Origin: Candidatus Dormiibacterota bacterium
GTDB lineage: Bacteria; Chloroflexota; Dormibacteria; Dormibacterales; Dormibacteraceae
Assembly (NCBI GenBank): GCA_003139695.1
Contig: PLJM01000006.1
Span: 248,001-312,000 of the forward strand
DNA: 64,000 bases
Direction: 5' to 3'
In this document: piece by piece, positions 23,140 to 30,336 of the stretch
How the letters are laid out: every line of letters begins with the position of its first letter
Numbering within the stretch: the stretch's first letter is position 1
Translations under genes and position numbers: made by a program
The notes under the pieces: model-generated
The model's input: only the letters and a program-made list of their open reading frames with translations
Database searches by the model: none
What the model was told of the DNA's origin: nothing

Positions 23140-23412
23140 ATGGCGATCGGCGACGATCCTGGCATCGATGCCGGCGTGAGGCTGTTCACGCGTCGCCGAC
23201 TTTCCTACGTCGAGGAGGCGGTAATCACCTACGTGCCGCAGCAGGGCGACGTCCGGATCCGCGTGCCGGTCGCTGGGCGCTGGGCCTTTGGCATTCCCTA
23301 CTCACAAGCGCCGACCGTTGTCTACTACGTCGCCGGCGATGGCACGGTCAGCGTGGCGCCGGCGGACGTGTCGCGGTTCATGCAGTGCGTGGCAGGGTGC
23401 ACGCTCGCATGA
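23140..23412 (+). CDS. small island protein, beta-rich
   Basis: A 90-residue protein with alternating hydrophobic pattern (EEAVITYVPQQGDVRIRVPV, PTVVYYVAGDGTVSVAP), likely a beta barrel or sandwich. ATG at 23140 lies three bases after the previous stop, with GGAGAGG upstream. Its stop overlaps the next gene's ATG. No family recognised. Confidence 0.6.
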   Translation: MAIGDDPGIDAGVRLFTRRRLSYVEEAVITYVPQQGDVRIRVPVAGRWAFGIPYSQAPTVVYYVAGDGTVSVAPADVSRFMQCVAGCTLA

Positions 23413-23612
23413 GCGACCTCCTGCTGAGGGTGACGAGACTAAGCACCCGCGACGACTCCACTCAGCCATGGGTGCTGGTGAAGATTGACCACCGAGTCTT
23501 ATGCCCCGTCTGCGAGGAGGCGCTTGTGTTCGAGGCGCGCGATCGCATCTCCGACGAAGAGCTGCATCGTTTGCTTGACGAGCACGTCCGCATCGAGCAC
23601 GAGCTCAAATGA
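23409..23612 (+). CDS. small zinc-binding-type island protein
   Basis: A 67-residue protein with one CPVC motif (about residue 37) and a His-containing C-terminal helix (HRLLDEHVRIEHEL) that could complete a CCHH-type zinc site, as in small zinc-finger phage proteins. ATGA overlaps the stop of the preceding gene. Confidence 0.55.
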   Translation: MSDLLLRVTRLSTRDDSTQPWVLVKIDHRVLCPVCEEALVFEARDRISDEELHRLLDEHVRIEHELK

Positions 23613-23694
23613 CCCCATACACCCCATCGGCGATCGCCCCGAGTGCCGAACCTGTCCATCGTGATCTTTCACCGAAAAGGCGCGCGAACTGAAA

Positions 23695-24228
23695 ATGGGG
23701 GGCTCGCGCATCGATCTGGAGGTCCGTGCAGGCGTCCTGAAGGCCCTGCGTAAAGGCACACGGCCGTCGATCGTCGCCAAGCACTACGGCATCTCGCGGT
23801 CGTCGGTTGTCCATATCGGTCGGGAGGCTGGAATCGTTCAGCCGTCCCCCTCAGACAGCCAGAAACAGGGACAACGCCAGGCCGTCGAGGCGGCTCGGCT
23901 CGAATCTCGTCGACGTCGTTCGACGCTGAGTCTCCAGCTGATCACCGATGCCGAGCGTTTGCGCCAGCAGTTGTGGGCGCCGGCGCTCATCGTCGAGTTT
24001 GCCGCCGGCGGTGATAACTTCGGATTCCACGAGCACAAGCTGAACGAACCGGACGCTCGAGCGAAGCGCGACATTGCAATCGCCCTGGCCATCCTGGTGG
24101 ACAAGCATGTCGCGATCGAAAGGCTCGAGAACGAAGCGAACACCGGCATCGTCAAGGGCGCGATCGTGTCCCTGATGGATCGACTCGAAGCCGAGGAATT
24201 GACGACTAAAGTTCACGTGGTCACCTGA
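23695..24228 (+). CDS. HTH protein, small-terminase-like or transposase-type DNA-binding domain
   Basis: A 177-residue protein. An N-terminal helix-turn-helix (LKALRKGTRPSIVAKHYGIS, SRSSVVHIGREAG) is followed by a basic linker and a helical domain containing DAERLRQQLWAP, DNFGFHEHKLNEPDARAKRD and VDKHVAIERLE. The same two-part layout occurs in actinophage proteins of unknown role; an analogy with small terminase subunits is possible, but no large subunit is present. It is the first gene of the morphogenesis-like block, after an 82-bp gap with no gene. Confidence 0.55.
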   Translation: MGGSRIDLEVRAGVLKALRKGTRPSIVAKHYGISRSSVVHIGREAGIVQPSPSDSQKQGQRQAVEAARLESRRRRSTLSLQLITDAERLRQQLWAPALIVEFAAGGDNFGFHEHKLNEPDARAKRDIAIALAILVDKHVAIERLENEANTGIVKGAIVSLMDRLEAEELTTKVHVVT

Positions 24229-24506
24229 TGGAGGAGAAGCACGAGGAGCTGCAGCGGCGAGCGCGCGAATTGCGGGCACATCCGGAGTTCAAGCGGCAGG
24301 TCGCGAAGCTCACGAACGACCAGCTGCTCGCCTGGATCCACGACCTCGAGGCCGACAGCGAAGGGAGTAACGCCGAGGCATGGTACTTCCTCGAGCTCGA
24401 CGAGGATCAGGCCGACCTGGCGGGCGCGCAAGCCGATAGAAACCTCGTCGTCCTGACGGCCTGTCTGGACGAGCTCGCGGAACGACGCTTGGAGCAATCG
24501 CGATGA
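24228..24506 (+). CDS. small helical island protein
   Basis: A 92-residue acidic, mostly helical protein of unknown function (KHEELQRRARELRAHPEFKR then QLLAWIHDLEADSEG). ATG at 24228 shares its first base with the previous stop (TGATGG). The end overlaps the next gene by four bases. Possibly a connector or scaffold-like component, by position only. Confidence 0.55.
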   Translation: MEEKHEELQRRARELRAHPEFKRQVAKLTNDQLLAWIHDLEADSEGSNAEAWYFLELDEDQADLAGAQADRNLVVLTACLDELAERRLEQSR

Positions 24507-24709
24507 TGCCGGTCCAGGTCCTCGCCGAGCTCGACCGCCTGGTGACTGCCGAGCGCGAAGCTTTCGAGCGCCTCTACGAACTCGCGATGGCTCGTCCGGA
24601 TGAAGCATTGCACGCGGCCGTCCAGGGATTTGCGGCCGCCTCCGGTCTGGTGGCCACCTTCACGCTCGAGCTAGGCAAACGCACCCTTCCCCCGGCGGTC
24701 GAGTCGTGA
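24503..24709 (+). CDS. small island protein upstream of the tail module
   Basis: A 68-residue helical protein (VLAELDRLVTAEREAFERLY) of unknown function with ATGA overlaps at both ends. The C-terminal half is more hydrophobic (GFAAASGLVATFTLELG). Confidence 0.55.
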   Translation: MMPVQVLAELDRLVTAEREAFERLYELAMARPDEALHAAVQGFAAASGLVATFTLELGKRTLPPAVES

Positions 24710-25047
24710 CAGTCGTAGTCGATGATCGCGCATTCCGGGCCGGTCTGAACGCCTACCTCGAGCGGCTCAAGCGGGAGGCTCACGACGCCGCGCGTCGCTA
24801 CGCGGATTCGGTCGTCACCTTCTCGGTCGCCCACATACATTCGGCGAGTGGAGACCTCGCAGGCGCCATGGGCGTCGACGATCACCTCGACGAGGAATCC
24901 GCGTACATCATCGTCGGCGCCTTTGAGACCGACGACCACCCGCACGCCCTCGAGACCGAATTCGGGACCTCCAAAGAACAGGCCCGCCCATTCTTCCGGC
25001 CGGCGCTCGATGAGGCCGTCCGAGATTTCACCGTCAAGGAGCCCTGA
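24706..25047 (+). CDS. HK97-gp10-like tail-completion/connector protein
   Basis: A 113-residue protein of the HK97 gp10/phi11 minor structural type, which caps or completes the head-tail joint of siphophages. The C-terminal signature ETEFGTSKEQARPFFRPALDEA (shown in part; FGT...ARPFFRPAL is diagnostic) is clear, and the N-terminus (FRAGLNAYLERLKREAHDA) is the long helix of the family. GTG start at 24706 overlaps the previous stop. It is encoded just before the tape measure gene. Confidence 0.75.
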   Translation: MTVVVDDRAFRAGLNAYLERLKREAHDAARRYADSVVTFSVAHIHSASGDLAGAMGVDDHLDEESAYIIVGAFETDDHPHALETEFGTSKEQARPFFRPALDEAVRDFTVKEP

Positions 25048-25049
25048 AA

Positions 25050-26843
25050 ATGACCCAGCTTCCAAACATAGGCGCAAAGATCGTCGTCGACGATTCGCAG
25101 CTGAAGAACGTGGGCGGCACGGCCTCCAAGACCGGCGCCGCTCTCGAAGCGGGCATCGGCAAGGGCAAGACCTCGCTCACGCAGTTCTCGACGGCGCTGT
25201 CGGGCGTGCTTGGCCAGGCTGGGCTAGGTGGGATGCCGATCGCGGCGCTCAAGAGCGGCGACGCGCTCGAGGGCATGGCTGGGAAGGGCATCTCGGGCAT
25301 GACACTGCTCGGCGGTGCTGCGCTCGCCGGCGGCGCCATCCTCACGACCGTCATCGGCGAGGGCATCTCGAAATATGAGGAGCTCGCCGGTCAGGTCGAG
25401 AACTACAAGCGCGTCACCGGGGCCTCAGCTGACGAGTCTGGCCGCATGGTGCAGACCTTCACGGCTCTTGGCGTCAGTGAGGACACCGCAACCGCCGGCA
25501 TGTTCAAGCTCTCGAAGGCGATTGATACGACGCCGAAGAAGCTCGAGGACCTCGGCGTCGTGATTGCTCGCAACGCAGCTGGCAACGTCGACCTGTCGAA
25601 GACGCTGTTCAACGTCGCCGACGCCTATAACGCGGCTGCGGGCGCCGACAAGAAGAACCTCATCCTCTTCGATGCCTTTGGTAAGAGCGGCAAGGACATG
25701 ATCCCGATCCTCGAGCAAGGGTCGGTCGCGCTCCAGCAGTTCGAGAAGGACGCACATATCACCTTCAGCGAACAGGACCTGCAGCGAGCGAAGGACTACC
25801 AGATCCAGCTCGCGCAGTTGAAGCAGGGCTGGGATGCGCTCGGGGAAGCGATCGGCCAAAAGGCCGTGCCCGCGCTTCTGGGCGCTAGCGACGCTCTGTC
25901 GAAGCAGCAGTTCATCCAGGACGGCCTCAACAAGGCGAGCGATGAAGGCACCCTTTCGGCCTGGGACCTGGCGAACGCCCAGACGTTCGGCGTCAAGAAC
26001 TCGGCCTCGGACCTGATCGACAAGCTGGTCGCGGAGTACAACGCCCTGCACGCGGCGAAGACCGGCTTCGACGCGCAGGCGCAGGCGACGCTCGACGCGG
26101 CGGCCGCGGCCGCTCTCCTCATCAAGACCAGCGACGACCTGATCTCGACCGAGGACAAGCTCTACAAACTCACGGAGACCATCGCCGACCAGCGAGACAA
26201 GGTCACCTCAGCCACGTGGGACGTGCGCGATGCGGAGAAGACGCTGGCCGACGACCGCAAGAAATACGGTCCCAACTCAGAGCAAGCGATTCGAGACGCG
26301 ATCGCCCTGCGCGGGGCCCAGCAGTCCCTCTCCGACACGATCAAACAAGGGGGCCAGGACCGTCGCCAGCAGGTGATCGACCAGGAGGCTCTCATCGGTC
26401 CGAACCGAGACCTGAACGCCGAGAATGCCGCGGCGATCGCCTATTACACGGCTGAGGAAAAGAAGGTCGGCAAAGGCTCGCCGCTGTACAAGAAGCTGCA
26501 GGAGTGGATCGCGCTGCTGGAGACGGTGCCCGGGAACGCCGACACCAGTATCACTGCCAACTATCGCGCGCCTGTTGGAACGGGCAAGACCCAGCACTTC
26601 GCCGCCGGCGGCCGTCCCCCGGTCGGAGTTCCGTCCTGGATCGGCGAGGAGGGCAAGGAGCTGTGGGTGCCCGATGCGCCGGGGACGGTTGTGCCTCATG
26701 CAGCTGCAGCAGCTGCAGCCGCCACAGACGCAGGTCCGAGCATCCTCCATCAGAGCACCCAGATCGACCTCATCCTCGAGGGCCAGGCGCTCGCTCAGGT
26801 GATCGATCGGCGAGTTTCCAAGCTCATGCGGCACGCCACATGA
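25050..26843 (+). CDS. phage tail tape measure protein (short)
   Basis: A 597-residue tape measure-type protein that would set the tail length. It has Ala/Gly-rich hydrophobic segments (about residues 85-115, LLGGAALAGGAILTTVIGEG), long helices with LEDLGVVIARNAAGNVDLSKTL and FGKSGKDMIPILEQG (phage TMP N-terminal motifs), a coiled-coil region (340-440) and a Gly/Pro-rich part near 500-550 ending in GEEGKELWVPDAPGTV, a common tape measure C-terminal feature. It is short for a tape measure, so the predicted tail would be short. ATG two bases after the gp10 stop, with AAGGAG upstream. Confidence 0.85.
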   Translation: MTQLPNIGAKIVVDDSQLKNVGGTASKTGAALEAGIGKGKTSLTQFSTALSGVLGQAGLGGMPIAALKSGDALEGMAGKGISGMTLLGGAALAGGAILTTVIGEGISKYEELAGQVENYKRVTGASADESGRMVQTFTALGVSEDTATAGMFKLSKAIDTTPKKLEDLGVVIARNAAGNVDLSKTLFNVADAYNAAAGADKKNLILFDAFGKSGKDMIPILEQGSVALQQFEKDAHITFSEQDLQRAKDYQIQLAQLKQGWDALGEAIGQKAVPALLGASDALSKQQFIQDGLNKASDEGTLSAWDLANAQTFGVKNSASDLIDKLVAEYNALHAAKTGFDAQAQATLDAAAAAALLIKTSDDLISTEDKLYKLTETIADQRDKVTSATWDVRDAEKTLADDRKKYGPNSEQAIRDAIALRGAQQSLSDTIKQGGQDRRQQVIDQEALIGPNRDLNAENAAAIAYYTAEEKKVGKGSPLYKKLQEWIALLETVPGNADTSITANYRAPVGTGKTQHFAAGGRPPVGVPSWIGEEGKELWVPDAPGTVVPHAAAAAAAATDAGPSILHQSTQIDLILEGQALAQVIDRRVSKLMRHAT

Positions 26844-27313
26844 CGATCAGAAGCCAGCGCGCACAGCAAGCGATCTACGCCGCGGCCAGGTCGATGAACC
26901 GAGCAGCCGGCGCGGGTGGTGGGAGCGGCCTCGTAGGCGGCCAGGTCCTTGCTGACATAGCCACGGGCTCTATCTTCCAGACATTCACCGGTACGTCGCC
27001 CGTTGATATCACGAACTCAACGGGCACCTTCAGCCTTCCGCGTCAGACCTCCGTCCTGATATTGGTAAGCGTCTCATTTGCAGTCACGGCCGGAATCGAC
27101 TTCGCTTATGTCGAACTGGTTGAGGATGGCGCCGTGATTCGCAGCGCAATTGCCGGGGATGGGCCGAAGGGCTACTACACGGCGTCGATCTTTGATATCG
27201 CAGTCATGGGCGCTGGCACTCACACGGTGAAGCTACAGGGCATTTGTGGCGCGGCCGGCACGAGTGGCAAAGTTCTCCAGGCGGAGGTTGCAGTTTTCCA
27301 GCTGCTCGGTTAA
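26840..27313 (+). CDS. putative distal tail/fibre-like protein
   Basis: A 157-residue protein with an N-terminal helix and a beta-rich remainder (IFQTFTGTSPVDITNSTGTF, VLILVSVSFAVTAGIDFAYV, AGTHTVKLQGICGAAGTSG), a pattern typical of small receptor-binding or C1q/TNF-like tail proteins. ATGA overlaps the tape measure stop. It is the last gene of the plus-strand operon and ends directly before the convergent minus-strand cassette (no gap). Confidence 0.55.
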   Translation: MTIRSQRAQQAIYAAARSMNRAAGAGGGSGLVGGQVLADIATGSIFQTFTGTSPVDITNSTGTFSLPRQTSVLILVSVSFAVTAGIDFAYVELVEDGAVIRSAIAGDGPKGYYTASIFDIAVMGAGTHTVKLQGICGAAGTSGKVLQAEVAVFQLLG

Positions 27314-27514
27314 CTAGTCGGCCGCGGAGAGCTCGTCCCTGACCCGCTCGAGCAAGAGAAGGGCGAGGCACAGAGGCATCGCGCCGCCGGCCCGCTGCTG
27401 CTCTCGCTCGACTCGAGCGGACAGCTGCTGCTCGAGACTGCGTAGGCGGTCGAGCTCGCTCGATTCGTCCAGCTGCGGTGATCGCGTCCACGTCGGCCAG
27501 GTGGGTCGGCTCAC
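27314..27514 (-). CDS. small coiled-coil protein of the minus-strand cassette
   Basis: A 66-codon frame from GTG 27514, with a charged coiled-coil centre (LDRLRSLEQQLSARVEREQQ) and a hydrophobic end (LCLALLLLERVRDEL). It follows the HTH gene at 27528 by 13 bp. The frame is open further upstream but overlaps that gene, so the GTG is preferred. Function unknown. Confidence 0.4.
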   Translation of the reverse strand: MSRPTWPTWTRSPQLDESSELDRLRSLEQQLSARVEREQQRAGGAMPLCLALLLLERVRDELSAAD

Positions 27515-27527
27515 GACTTCGCGGACG

Positions 27528-27794
27528 CTACGCGCCGCCGGGCCCACCGTCAACCGCAAGCAGCCCTTCCGCGTACTCGAGCTCCGGCCACTGACACAGC
27601 TGGGTGATGATCCGGTGCAGGACGATGACCTTGACCGGCTCACCGCGGCGAATCTTCGCCAGCGTGTCGAAGGAGCAGGCCTTAGCCTCACGCAGATCGC
27701 CGGGAGCCTTTCCCCGCACATGCAGCTTGTGAAGCAGGAAGGCATGGTTGATGCGTGTGAGCCCGTCCTGGACATCACGTGCCCTGTCCGCCAT
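27528..27794 (-). CDS. HTH-like small regulator of the minus-strand cassette
   Basis: An 88-residue protein with a helix-turn-helix-like centre (CSFDTLAKIRRGEPVKVIVL then HRIITQLCQWP) similar in layout to the HTH protein at 20674, with which it could form an opposed regulator pair controlling the two operons. ATG at 27794 overlaps the stop of the gene upstream (TAATG). Confidence 0.55.
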   Translation of the reverse strand: MADRARDVQDGLTRINHAFLLHKLHVRGKAPGDLREAKACSFDTLAKIRRGEPVKVIVLHRIITQLCQWPELEYAEGLLAVDGGPGGA

Positions 27795-27973
27795 TACTCG
27801 CGCCGCCGTTTCGGTGTTCGAAGATCGAGTTGCGCGACCCGCAGCTCGAGCATCGTCTTGCGGATCCGCTGTTCGAGCGCGTCGAGGCGCCACATGAGTG
27901 AACGGCTCTGCAGGCCTTCGCGGATGGCTGCGACTTCGGCCTTCAGCTCGTCGGTTGTCAGCCGCGTCGTCAT
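27794..27973 (-). CDS. 59-residue coiled-coil protein
   Basis: ATG at 27973, TAA at 27794-27796 overlapping the next ATG. The sequence TTDELKAEVAAIREGL and LDALEQRIRKTMLELRVAQL is a heptad-like coiled coil with a basic end (TPKRRRE). It follows the second integrase by about 20 bp and belongs to its operon. Function unknown; excisionase-type small basic proteins often sit here. Confidence 0.5.
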   Translation of the reverse strand: MTTRLTTDELKAEVAAIREGLQSRSLMWRLDALEQRIRKTMLELRVAQLDLRTPKRRRE

Positions 27974-27992
27974 GGCCGCAGCTTGCGCGTGA

Positions 27993-29045
27993 TCATGCGG
28001 AAACCTCCAAGAGCTCGCGGACGGCGCGATGTAGACTCTCGATCCTCAGAGCCTCATAAGCCGCAAATGCCGACGCCTCCGCGCGGGCCAGGTCCTCATC
28101 GCTGAGTTGCGCCGGTCGTTGGCCCGTTCGGAGGTCTAGAACCTCGAGCATCAGGTGACGCTCGTCAAGGCCGACCTCAGCGTAGGTCTGGATCGTCGCC
28201 AACGAATGGTGGTCCATGTGTTTCGCAATCGTTAGCGGGTTGACGTTCTGACGTAGAAGTTGCGTGGCGCACGTGTGCCGGATCTGATGGCTCACGAAGC
28301 GCCGAATCTTGAGCTCGACACAGAGCGCGTCCCAGCTTTCTTGCACCCCTCGATGTCCGAGTCGCGTTGTAGGCCAGCCCTGCATATGGTTGACGAACAG
28401 CGCTTGGCATGAGTCCGTCCGCACGGCCAGGTAGTCATCGACAGCCCTTTCTGCTGCCTTGGAGATGACGAGAAGCTTCGACCCGCCCCCTTTTCCGGTG
28501 ACTGTCGCGGTTCGCCCTTCGAACTGGCCGCGGCCGAGGCTGGTGGCTTCCGAGTAGCGTGCGCCAGAACTGAGGATGACGAGAAACAGGGCTTTGGTTC
28601 GCAGTCGCAGCAGGTCGGTCGTCTCACGCGCGAACGAGGCGAGCACACGCTCCAAGTCTGGGCGCGGGATCGGACGCGGCAATGCGGCGGGCACGTGGGG
28701 AGTGATGACGCGGAGCCAGAGCGTCGGCGGACACAGCGGGGGCTCCTGAGTCGCCGCCCAGCGCAGGACGCCGCGCACGGCGGCTGCAGCGGGTTGCTGC
28801 GTAACCGGGGCGACCTGGCCGGCGCGGAAGTCCTGCCAGCGCTCCACGTCGCCGCCGGTCAGCTGGTGAGCCTCAGTGATCGGCTGCGTCTGAAGCCATC
28901 GGCCGCAGGCCCGTAGGTCGACGGCATAGCCGAGCAGAGTCTTGGGGCGCCGGCCCTTGCGGTGAAGGTGGGCGAGATAGCCGGCGCACAAGTCGCGGAA
29001 CCATGCCGGGCCTTGTGTCGGATCGAACGCGGTTGGAACGCTCAT
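27993..29045 (-). CDS. tyrosine recombinase, island integrase 2
   Basis: A 350-residue tyrosine recombinase reading inward from attR. The core-binding domain (LCAGYLAHLHRKGRRPKTLL) is followed by catalytic residues: Arg in LSSGARYSEATSLG, Lys in TVTGKGGGSKLLV, HQIRHTCAT (H/R), His in MDHHSLATI and Tyr in QTYAEV. All essential residues are present, so it should be active. It is only distantly similar to integrase 1, so it is not a recent duplicate. Its downstream genes form a three-gene cassette. Confidence 0.92.
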   Translation of the reverse strand: MSVPTAFDPTQGPAWFRDLCAGYLAHLHRKGRRPKTLLGYAVDLRACGRWLQTQPITEAHQLTGGDVERWQDFRAGQVAPVTQQPAAAAVRGVLRWAATQEPPLCPPTLWLRVITPHVPAALPRPIPRPDLERVLASFARETTDLLRLRTKALFLVILSSGARYSEATSLGRGQFEGRTATVTGKGGGSKLLVISKAAERAVDDYLAVRTDSCQALFVNHMQGWPTTRLGHRGVQESWDALCVELKIRRFVSHQIRHTCATQLLRQNVNPLTIAKHMDHHSLATIQTYAEVGLDERHLMLEVLDLRTGQRPAQLSDEDLARAEASAFAAYEALRIESLHRAVRELLEVSA

Positions 29046-29366
29046 GGGCGTTATCCTCGCTCAGGCGGGCGTCGTGGCCGGTGTGTAAGCACCGCGTCGT
29101 GGCGTCCGTCACCGCGCAGTCTACGCGCCGAATCACGGTTGCAGTCGAACAGTAGATATGCGGCGGCTTAGCGCGCACGAGTAAAGCGCCGCGCAGTGGC
29201 GTGATCGGTGGCTCAAGCGTTCCGGCTGAATACGACTCTGTCGCCGGGCGTGTGGCGCTTGCCTGCGGAGCAAGAGGCAGCAAGTTCGATTCTTGCCAGG
29301 CGCACCAACACGCCATCTCGCATTCGAAGGCAAAGATGGCTTGGATACTTCGGCCCGGCTCCGACT
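29046..29366. other. right end of the island and attR flank, no gene
   Basis: About 320 bp without a convincing gene. It holds the promoter region of integrase 2, GGCGTGA/TCACGCC-type elements resembling those by attL (near 29195), the attR core, and outside it a hairpin GCCATCT/AGATGGC (29312-29318 with 29334-29340) that in the uninserted chromosome would lie just after tRNA-Arg(GCG) and could be its terminator, although no T-run follows. Confidence 0.6.
29255..29307 (+). repeat. attR core, 53-bp partial tRNA-Arg duplicate
   Basis: Exact copy of 19338-19390. It starts within the anticodon arm and lacks the acceptor 5' strand and D arm, so it cannot fold as a tRNA and should not be annotated as one. 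Confidence 0.95.
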
Positions 29367-29621
29367 TCAGGACCCTCTCTTCTTGAGTTCCTCGTCGAGC
29401 GCCTTCCTGAACTCCTCCACTGCCCGGCGCGATGCCTCCCTGAGCGCGGGGCCCTGTTCCGTGGTGAACTTGCGAGCGACCTCGCTCATTTCCTTGGAGA
29501 GAGTCTTGGCATGCTCCTGGATGATGGGTAGTGATTGGCGCAGGACTTCCTGGGCGGCCTCGCTCAACTTGCGGCTCGCCTGCTGCGCTGCTTTCTTGAA
29601 CTCTTCAGCGTCGTTGCTCAT
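29367..29621 (-). CDS. small charged helical protein coupled to a lipoprotein
   Basis: An 84-residue, almost wholly helical protein (MSNDAEEFKKAAQQASRKL, TLSKEMSEVARKF, VEEFRKALDEELKK) of unknown function, reminiscent of apolipoprotein-like or stress-related amphipathic proteins. ATG at 29621 shares bases with the lipoprotein stop (TGATG), so it is translated with it. It is the first host gene beyond attR. Confidence 0.65.
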   Translation of the reverse strand: MSNDAEEFKKAAQQASRKLSEAAQEVLRQSLPIIQEHAKTLSKEMSEVARKFTTEQGPALREASRRAVEEFRKALDEELKKRGS

Positions 29622-30256
29622 CACTTGATCCTCGTGTTCTCCGCCGCCGCGACTTTCTGGCCCGTTGCCGAATCGAGGTTGATGATCCCGAGGATGACCA
29701 TGAAAGCCTTGTTCTGCCACACCGCGATGTAGAACGCTTGATTCAAGATCGTGGTGCTGAGCACAATCGAATTCGGACCGAGGCCCGTTTTCGTGCCTTC
29801 CACCACCGGGGCGCCGTTCGCCTTCAGCATCGAACGATCGATCCCAAAGATCTGTCCGTTCGTATAGCCGTTTGCAGCGCTCGCCTCATCCTTGAACTGG
29901 ACGGAGAAATTGACCACCAGCGGGTACGCGGCGGCGCTGAGGCTGGCGACTGTGGACGCAACGTTCTCGCAGTTAGCCACGCTGTCTGTATAAAACCCGA
30001 CCTGCGTCGCGGTCGCCCCCTTGCTCTGCGCGTCAGTCCACTCGGCCATGGTGGACGTGTAGGTGGCCGGATCCTTCGTTTTGAGGTTGTCGAGGTAGGC
30101 GTTTATGCCCCCCGAGATCGAGCATTGGTGCAGGGTGTTCGGGACGTCACCAGGCTGAACGGCAACGCTGGCTGCGGTGGGCGTGCTGCTGGCCGATTGC
30201 GACGAACATGCGACCACCACCAACAGCGCCGACAGAAAAGCAAGCGACCTTGTCAT
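29621..30256 (-). CDS. putative lipoprotein, paralogue of the one at 18678
   Basis: A 211-residue exported lipoprotein. Lipobox VVAC (Cys about residue 17) after a hydrophobic signal, then a Ser/Thr/Ala linker and a domain with VQPGDVPNTLHQC, a second Cys in VANCENV and KTGLGPNSI, aligning with the protein at 18678-19307. Before the island inserted, the two paralogues were about 0.4 kb apart and convergent around tRNA-Arg(GCG). Function unknown. Confidence 0.8.
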   Translation of the reverse strand: MTRSLAFLSALLVVVACSSQSASSTPTAASVAVQPGDVPNTLHQCSISGGINAYLDNLKTKDPATYTSTMAEWTDAQSKGATATQVGFYTDSVANCENVASTVASLSAAAYPLVVNFSVQFKDEASAANGYTNGQIFGIDRSMLKANGAPVVEGTKTGLGPNSIVLSTTILNQAFYIAVWQNKAFMVILGIINLDSATGQKVAAAENTRIK

Positions 30257-30336
30257 GTCTTCATTTCACTCTAAAGGTTCGATGCTGAACCGCCCATTGG
30301 CGGAATCGAGTGTGGCAACATGCAAACGGCCTCGAC

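Larger units (their letters stand above)
19391..29307. mobile_element. integrated phage-like island of about 9.9 kb in tRNA-Arg(GCG)
   Basis: The segment is bounded by the 53-bp att repeat and has a tyrosine integrase just inside each end, pointing inward. Between them on the plus strand are an HTH gene, an initiator-like gene with G-rich iterons, a run of overlapping small genes and a tail module (gp10-like, tape measure, distal protein). A short minus-strand cassette and the second integrase complete it. No large terminase, portal, major capsid or lysis gene is recognisable, so it fits a phage satellite or a reduced prophage. Genes have Shine-Dalgarno sequences and ATGA overlaps, unlike the leaderless style of the host flanks. 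Confidence 0.88.

Noticed and set aside
29255-29307. Second tRNA-Arg at the right end of the island
   Set aside because: Only the 3' 53 bases are present; acceptor 5' strand and D arm are missing. It is the attR duplicate.
19391-29307. Anti-phage defence island
   Set aside because: No restriction-modification, CBASS, retron, Abi or other recognised defence gene is seen; unknown small genes cannot be used as evidence for this.
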